A stretch of DNA of 7,819 nt, taken from assembly GCA_024643445.1 (NCBI GenBank), contig JAHEMX010000156.1:1-7819 (forward strand), written 5' to 3'. The translations under genes and the position numbers were made by a program. The notes below the pieces were generated by a model, which did no database searches, had not been told where the DNA came from, and worked only from the letters and a program-made list of their open reading frames with translations. Positions 5,898 to 7,819 of the stretch are shown piece after piece. Every line of letters begins with the position of its first letter. The stretch's first letter is position 1. The stretch comes from Desulfobulbaceae bacterium. Lineage in GTDB: Bacteria; Desulfobacterota; Desulfobulbia; Desulfobulbales; Desulfocapsaceae.

Positions 5898-6044
5898 CAG
5901 ATCAAGGTACGTGGCGCCAGGTCAGCCTTTAACCGGATTGGCGAACCCGAAGATATCGTCCGCGCCGTGACCATGCTCTGCGGCGAAGGCGCCAGCTGGC
6001 GCAGCGGCCGGACGATTTTCGGCAACGACGGTTCTACCGGCTGA
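5898..6044 (+). pseudogene. Relic of the C-terminus of a short-chain dehydrogenase/reductase
   Basis: Directly after the leuD TAG, in the same frame, 48 codons run to TGA (6042-6044). From about 5928 they read FNRIGEPEDIVRAVTMLCGE, then GASWRSGRTIFGNDGSTG. This is the C-terminal signature of FabG-like SDR proteins (RIGEPEDIA.AV.FL.S..AS..TG..I.VDGG), with erosion in the last part: WRSGRTIFGNDG in place of a typical W.TGQTI.VDGG. No start codon with a ribosome binding site, Rossmann glycine motif or YxxxK site precedes it, and leuD occupies the upstream DNA. It is therefore a fragment left by deletion or recombination. Its TGA is 10 bases from the convergent pgpA stop. A tail translated by leuD stop readthrough seems unlikely. 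Confidence 0.7.
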
Positions 6045-6054
6045 GCAATCCCTG

Positions 6055-6516
6055 TCAGACCAGCCTGCCGATAAGCAGCCAGAGAAGCTGAAGGCCGGCA
6101 AGCGCGTAGATGCCCGCCATGACATCATCCATCATGATGCCGATGCCGCCGTGCAGGTTGGTGTCCAGCCAGGAGACCGGGAAAGGTTTGAGGATATCGA
6201 AGACCCTGAAGAGCAGGAACCCGAGGAGCCAGGCGAGCGGATGATCTGGTGCCAGGGTCAGGGTGACAAAGATGCCGAGTATCTCATCGATGACGATGCA
6301 GCCCGGATCAGGGCGGTCAAAAATTTTTTCAGCCGACCCGGCGGTTAAAAAACCGACGACAAACAGGGCTGCCATGAGCATCAAGTAGGCGGGCAGCGGA
6401 AGGTTTCGGCAGAAAAACCAGGGCAGCAGCGCAAACAGTGAGCCCCAGGTTCCCGGCGCCTTCGGGGCCATACCGCTGTAGAGGCCGGTTGCAATGGCCA
6501 CGATCAGCCGGTCCAT
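6055..6516 (-). CDS. pgpA: Phosphatidylglycerophosphatase A (PgpA)
   Basis: Membrane enzyme that removes phosphate from phosphatidylglycerophosphate to give phosphatidylglycerol. It has 153 residues; E. coli PgpA has 172 with a longer N-terminus. Family motifs in order: MAPKAPGTWGS (16-26), DRPDPGCIVIDEILG (67-81) with the acidic DE pair, FRVFDILKPFPVSWLD (103-118), and HGGIGIMMDDVMAGIYA (122-138) with the paired aspartates. Hydrophobic helices occupy about 27-60, 80-105 and 134-150. The ATG (6516-6514) overlaps the larC TGA by one base (TGATG), so the two genes are translationally coupled. It is the last gene of the minus-strand cluster. I see no hairpin with a T-run after its stop. Confidence 0.95.
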   Translation of the reverse strand: MDRLIVAIATGLYSGMAPKAPGTWGSLFALLPWFFCRNLPLPAYLMLMAALFVVGFLTAGSAEKIFDRPDPGCIVIDEILGIFVTLTLAPDHPLAWLLGFLLFRVFDILKPFPVSWLDTNLHGGIGIMMDDVMAGIYALAGLQLLWLLIGRLV

Positions 6517-7697
6517 CAGCAGCTGTTTTCCGATCGGGAAACTATTTCCCGGTAGACCCGGTCAAGCGGGATATTGTATTTTTCAGCCACGATCCTGCAT
6601 GCTTCATATTCCGGGTATATTTTGCTGCCGCCGGGTGTCTGCACCTTCTTGGCGGCAACTTCACCCCAGCGGGTGCTGACCAGAACCTTCTCACGTGGCA
6701 GTGTCAATCGTTGTTCTGTTCTGAAACGCAGGCCGATGGCCGTGGTTTCGGTGAGAATCGTGTCCTTGAGTTCCCGGCTGTCCTGCGGGTGACAGATCAC
6801 CTGCAGACAGAAGCCCGGCCGTCCCTTCTTCATCTGGATGGTGTTCAGGCTGACATCAAGGGCCTTTTTGTCAAAAAGCCGGCGGCAGATAAGCGGGAAG
6901 CCCTCTGGACTCCAGTCATCGAGGTTGGTTTCGATAATCTCCACCTGCTGGGCCTCGGCGACTCCGTTGCCCCTGCCGATCATTAAACGGAGCAGGTTCG
7001 GACGATCTTCGGTTCCCGGCCAGTCGCCGGCACCATAGCCGGTGGCGGCAAGGCTCATCGGCGGCAGCGGCCCGAATCCATCAGCCAGTTCCGCAACGAG
7101 TGCGGCGCCGGTCGGCGTCACCAGTTCTCGATCGGCCTCGACACCGTAGACTGGAATATCCTTCAGGATTTCACAGACGGCAGGAGCCGGAAGCGGCAGG
7201 TTGCCATGGGCACAGCGTACAAATCCACGACCAAGCGGCAATGGCGAACAGTACAGCCGTTTGATGCCGAGCAACTGCAGCCCGGCTACGGTGCCGACAA
7301 TATCGATGATGGTATCGAGTGCGCCGACTTCGTGGAAATGGATCTTTTCAACCGGTTTATCGTGAATTTTGGCTTCGGCTTCAGCCAGCCGCTGAAATAC
7401 CCTGAGAGATCGTTCGATTGTCCCAGTCTCGAGCCGGCTTTTTTCCAGTACGACCTTGATATCCCCCAGAGTTCTCAGTCTCTGGGCCGTGCTTGAAGTG
7501 ATGCCGACGGAGGTTGCCGAGACGGCCTGCACCATGCGGCGGGAGACGGCGAAGTCGAAAGGCTCCAGGTCAAGTTTTGCCAGTTCATCCTGCAGCAGAT
7601 CGGTTGGAAGCCCGGCATCTAAAAGAGCACCCAGCAGCATGTCGCCGCTGATGCCGGAGAAGCAGTCCAGGTATACCGTATCGTTTTTTATATTCAT
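6516..7697 (-). CDS. larC: Nickel insertion protein LarC (DUF111, NPN-cofactor nickel chelatase)
   Basis: Cytosolic protein that uses CTP to insert nickel into the pyridinium-3,5-bisthiocarboxylic acid mononucleotide (NPN) cofactor of lactate racemase LarA and its homologues. It has 393 residues. Motifs: YLDCFSGISGDMLLGALLDA (9-28), KIHFHEVGALDTIIDIVG (118-135), AHGNLPLPAPA (163-173), ELVTPTGAAL (191-200), GYGAGDWPGTEDRPNLLRL (220-238), ETNLDDWSPE (256-265), KKGRPG (290-295) and PGGSKIYPEYEACRIVAE (355-372). Both N- and C-terminal halves lie in one uninterrupted frame, unlike Lactobacillus plantarum, where larC1 and larC2 are joined by programmed frameshifting. ATG 7697 is 4 nt after the fmt stop; a GTG at 7769 in the same frame would add 24 residues unlike the family and run inside fmt. 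No larA, larB or larE lies in the window. Confidence 0.92.
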   Translation of the reverse strand: MNIKNDTVYLDCFSGISGDMLLGALLDAGLPTDLLQDELAKLDLEPFDFAVSRRMVQAVSATSVGITSSTAQRLRTLGDIKVVLEKSRLETGTIERSLRVFQRLAEAEAKIHDKPVEKIHFHEVGALDTIIDIVGTVAGLQLLGIKRLYCSPLPLGRGFVRCAHGNLPLPAPAVCEILKDIPVYGVEADRELVTPTGAALVAELADGFGPLPPMSLAATGYGAGDWPGTEDRPNLLRLMIGRGNGVAEAQQVEIIETNLDDWSPEGFPLICRRLFDKKALDVSLNTIQMKKGRPGFCLQVICHPQDSRELKDTILTETTAIGLRFRTEQRLTLPREKVLVSTRWGEVAAKKVQTPGGSKIYPEYEACRIVAEKYNIPLDRVYREIVSRSENSC

Positions 7698-7701
7698 GAA
7701 G

Positions 7702-7819
7702 TTATGGCTTTGCGCCCGAGAGGTTGATACCGATTTGCAGGGGATAACCGTTGAGAAAATCGGCAACACTCATGCGTTTTTTCCCTTCGATCTTGATCTC
7801 TTTTACCAGAAGGCATGAC
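7702..7819 (-). CDS. fmt: Methionyl-tRNA formyltransferase (3' end only)
   Basis: Only the last 38 residues are inside the window. They read VKEIKIEGKKRMSVADFLNG then YPLQIGINLSGAKP. The pattern Q/I..EGKKRMSA.DFL.G..L..G..L is the end of the C-terminal, tRNA-binding domain of Fmt, which formylates initiator Met-tRNA. The stop TAA (7704-7702) is 4 nt before the larC ATG, so fmt and larC form one transcript with pgpA. With so little sequence the call rests on this tail alone. Fmt is commonly found next to def in bacterial operons, which would be expected just beyond the window. Confidence 0.75.
   Translation of the reverse strand, partial: SCLLVKEIKIEGKKRMSVADFLNGYPLQIGINLSGAKP

Noticed and set aside
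5989..6002. Perfect 14-bp palindrome GCGCCAGCTGGCGC between leuD and pgpA as a bidirectional terminator
   Set aside because: It has no loop to speak of and no T-run on either side, and it falls within the SDR relic's coding sequence (Gly-Ala-Ser-Trp-Arg), so GC-rich codons explain it.
7698..7769. GTG start at 7769 for larC, adding 24 N-terminal residues
   Set aside because: The added residues do not resemble LarC and the stretch is already used by the fmt C-terminus in another frame. ATG 7697 gives the normal N-terminus just before YLDCFSGISGDM.
7456..7818. A 120-codon plus-strand ORF at the right edge
   Set aside because: It is antisense to larC and fmt, and its sequence shows no family features.

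Overview
The window looks like chromosomal sequence of a Gram-negative anaerobe or microaerobe with moderately high GC. The likeliest source is a deltaproteobacterium of the Desulfobulbales or a relative (Desulfobacterota). This is an inference from gene content and protein style: a cytochrome bd operon with a DUF4492 protein and a Bacteroidetes-like CydB, an fmt-larC-pgpA cluster, and ordinary leucine biosynthesis genes. No species can be named from the sequence alone. I see no insertion sequences, CRISPR arrays, tRNAs or rRNAs.

Layout. Bases 1-268 hold the 3' end of a HAD-IIB phosphatase of the mannosyl-3-phosphoglycerate phosphatase type. Bases 269-697 contain no convincing long gene. They carry a hairpin, two inverted repeats that look like operators, a good sigma70-type promoter (TTGACA, 17 bp, TAGAGT) and a leader of about 125 nt with a possible 22-codon ORF. 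This promoter serves a compact + strand operon: a DUF4492 membrane protein (698-925), cydA (938-2470), cydB (2471-3604) and a 30-residue single-helix protein (3638-3730) that is a candidate CydX-like subunit. An intrinsic terminator closes the operon at about 3762-3800. leuC (3870-5273) and leuD (5286-5897) follow on the + strand.

Right after the leuD stop, in the same frame, lie about 48 codons that read as the eroded C-terminus of a short-chain dehydrogenase, ending at 6044. The rest of the window is on the - strand and reads right to left: the 3' end of fmt (7702-7819), larC (6516-7697) and pgpA (6055-6516). These are packed with a 4-nt gap and then a 1-nt overlap, so they are probably one operon converging on leuCD.

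How the genes work together. CydA and CydB make a quinol oxidase with high oxygen affinity, which in an anaerobe mainly removes oxygen while conserving some energy. DUF4492 and the 30-residue protein are probably assembly or accessory subunits. LeuC and LeuD form isopropylmalate isomerase. LarC installs nickel in the NPN pincer cofactor of the LarA (lactate racemase) family. PgpA makes phosphatidylglycerol, and Fmt formylates initiator Met-tRNA. The most interesting parts are the small proteins and upstream control sites of the cytochrome bd operon and the SDR relic behind leuD.
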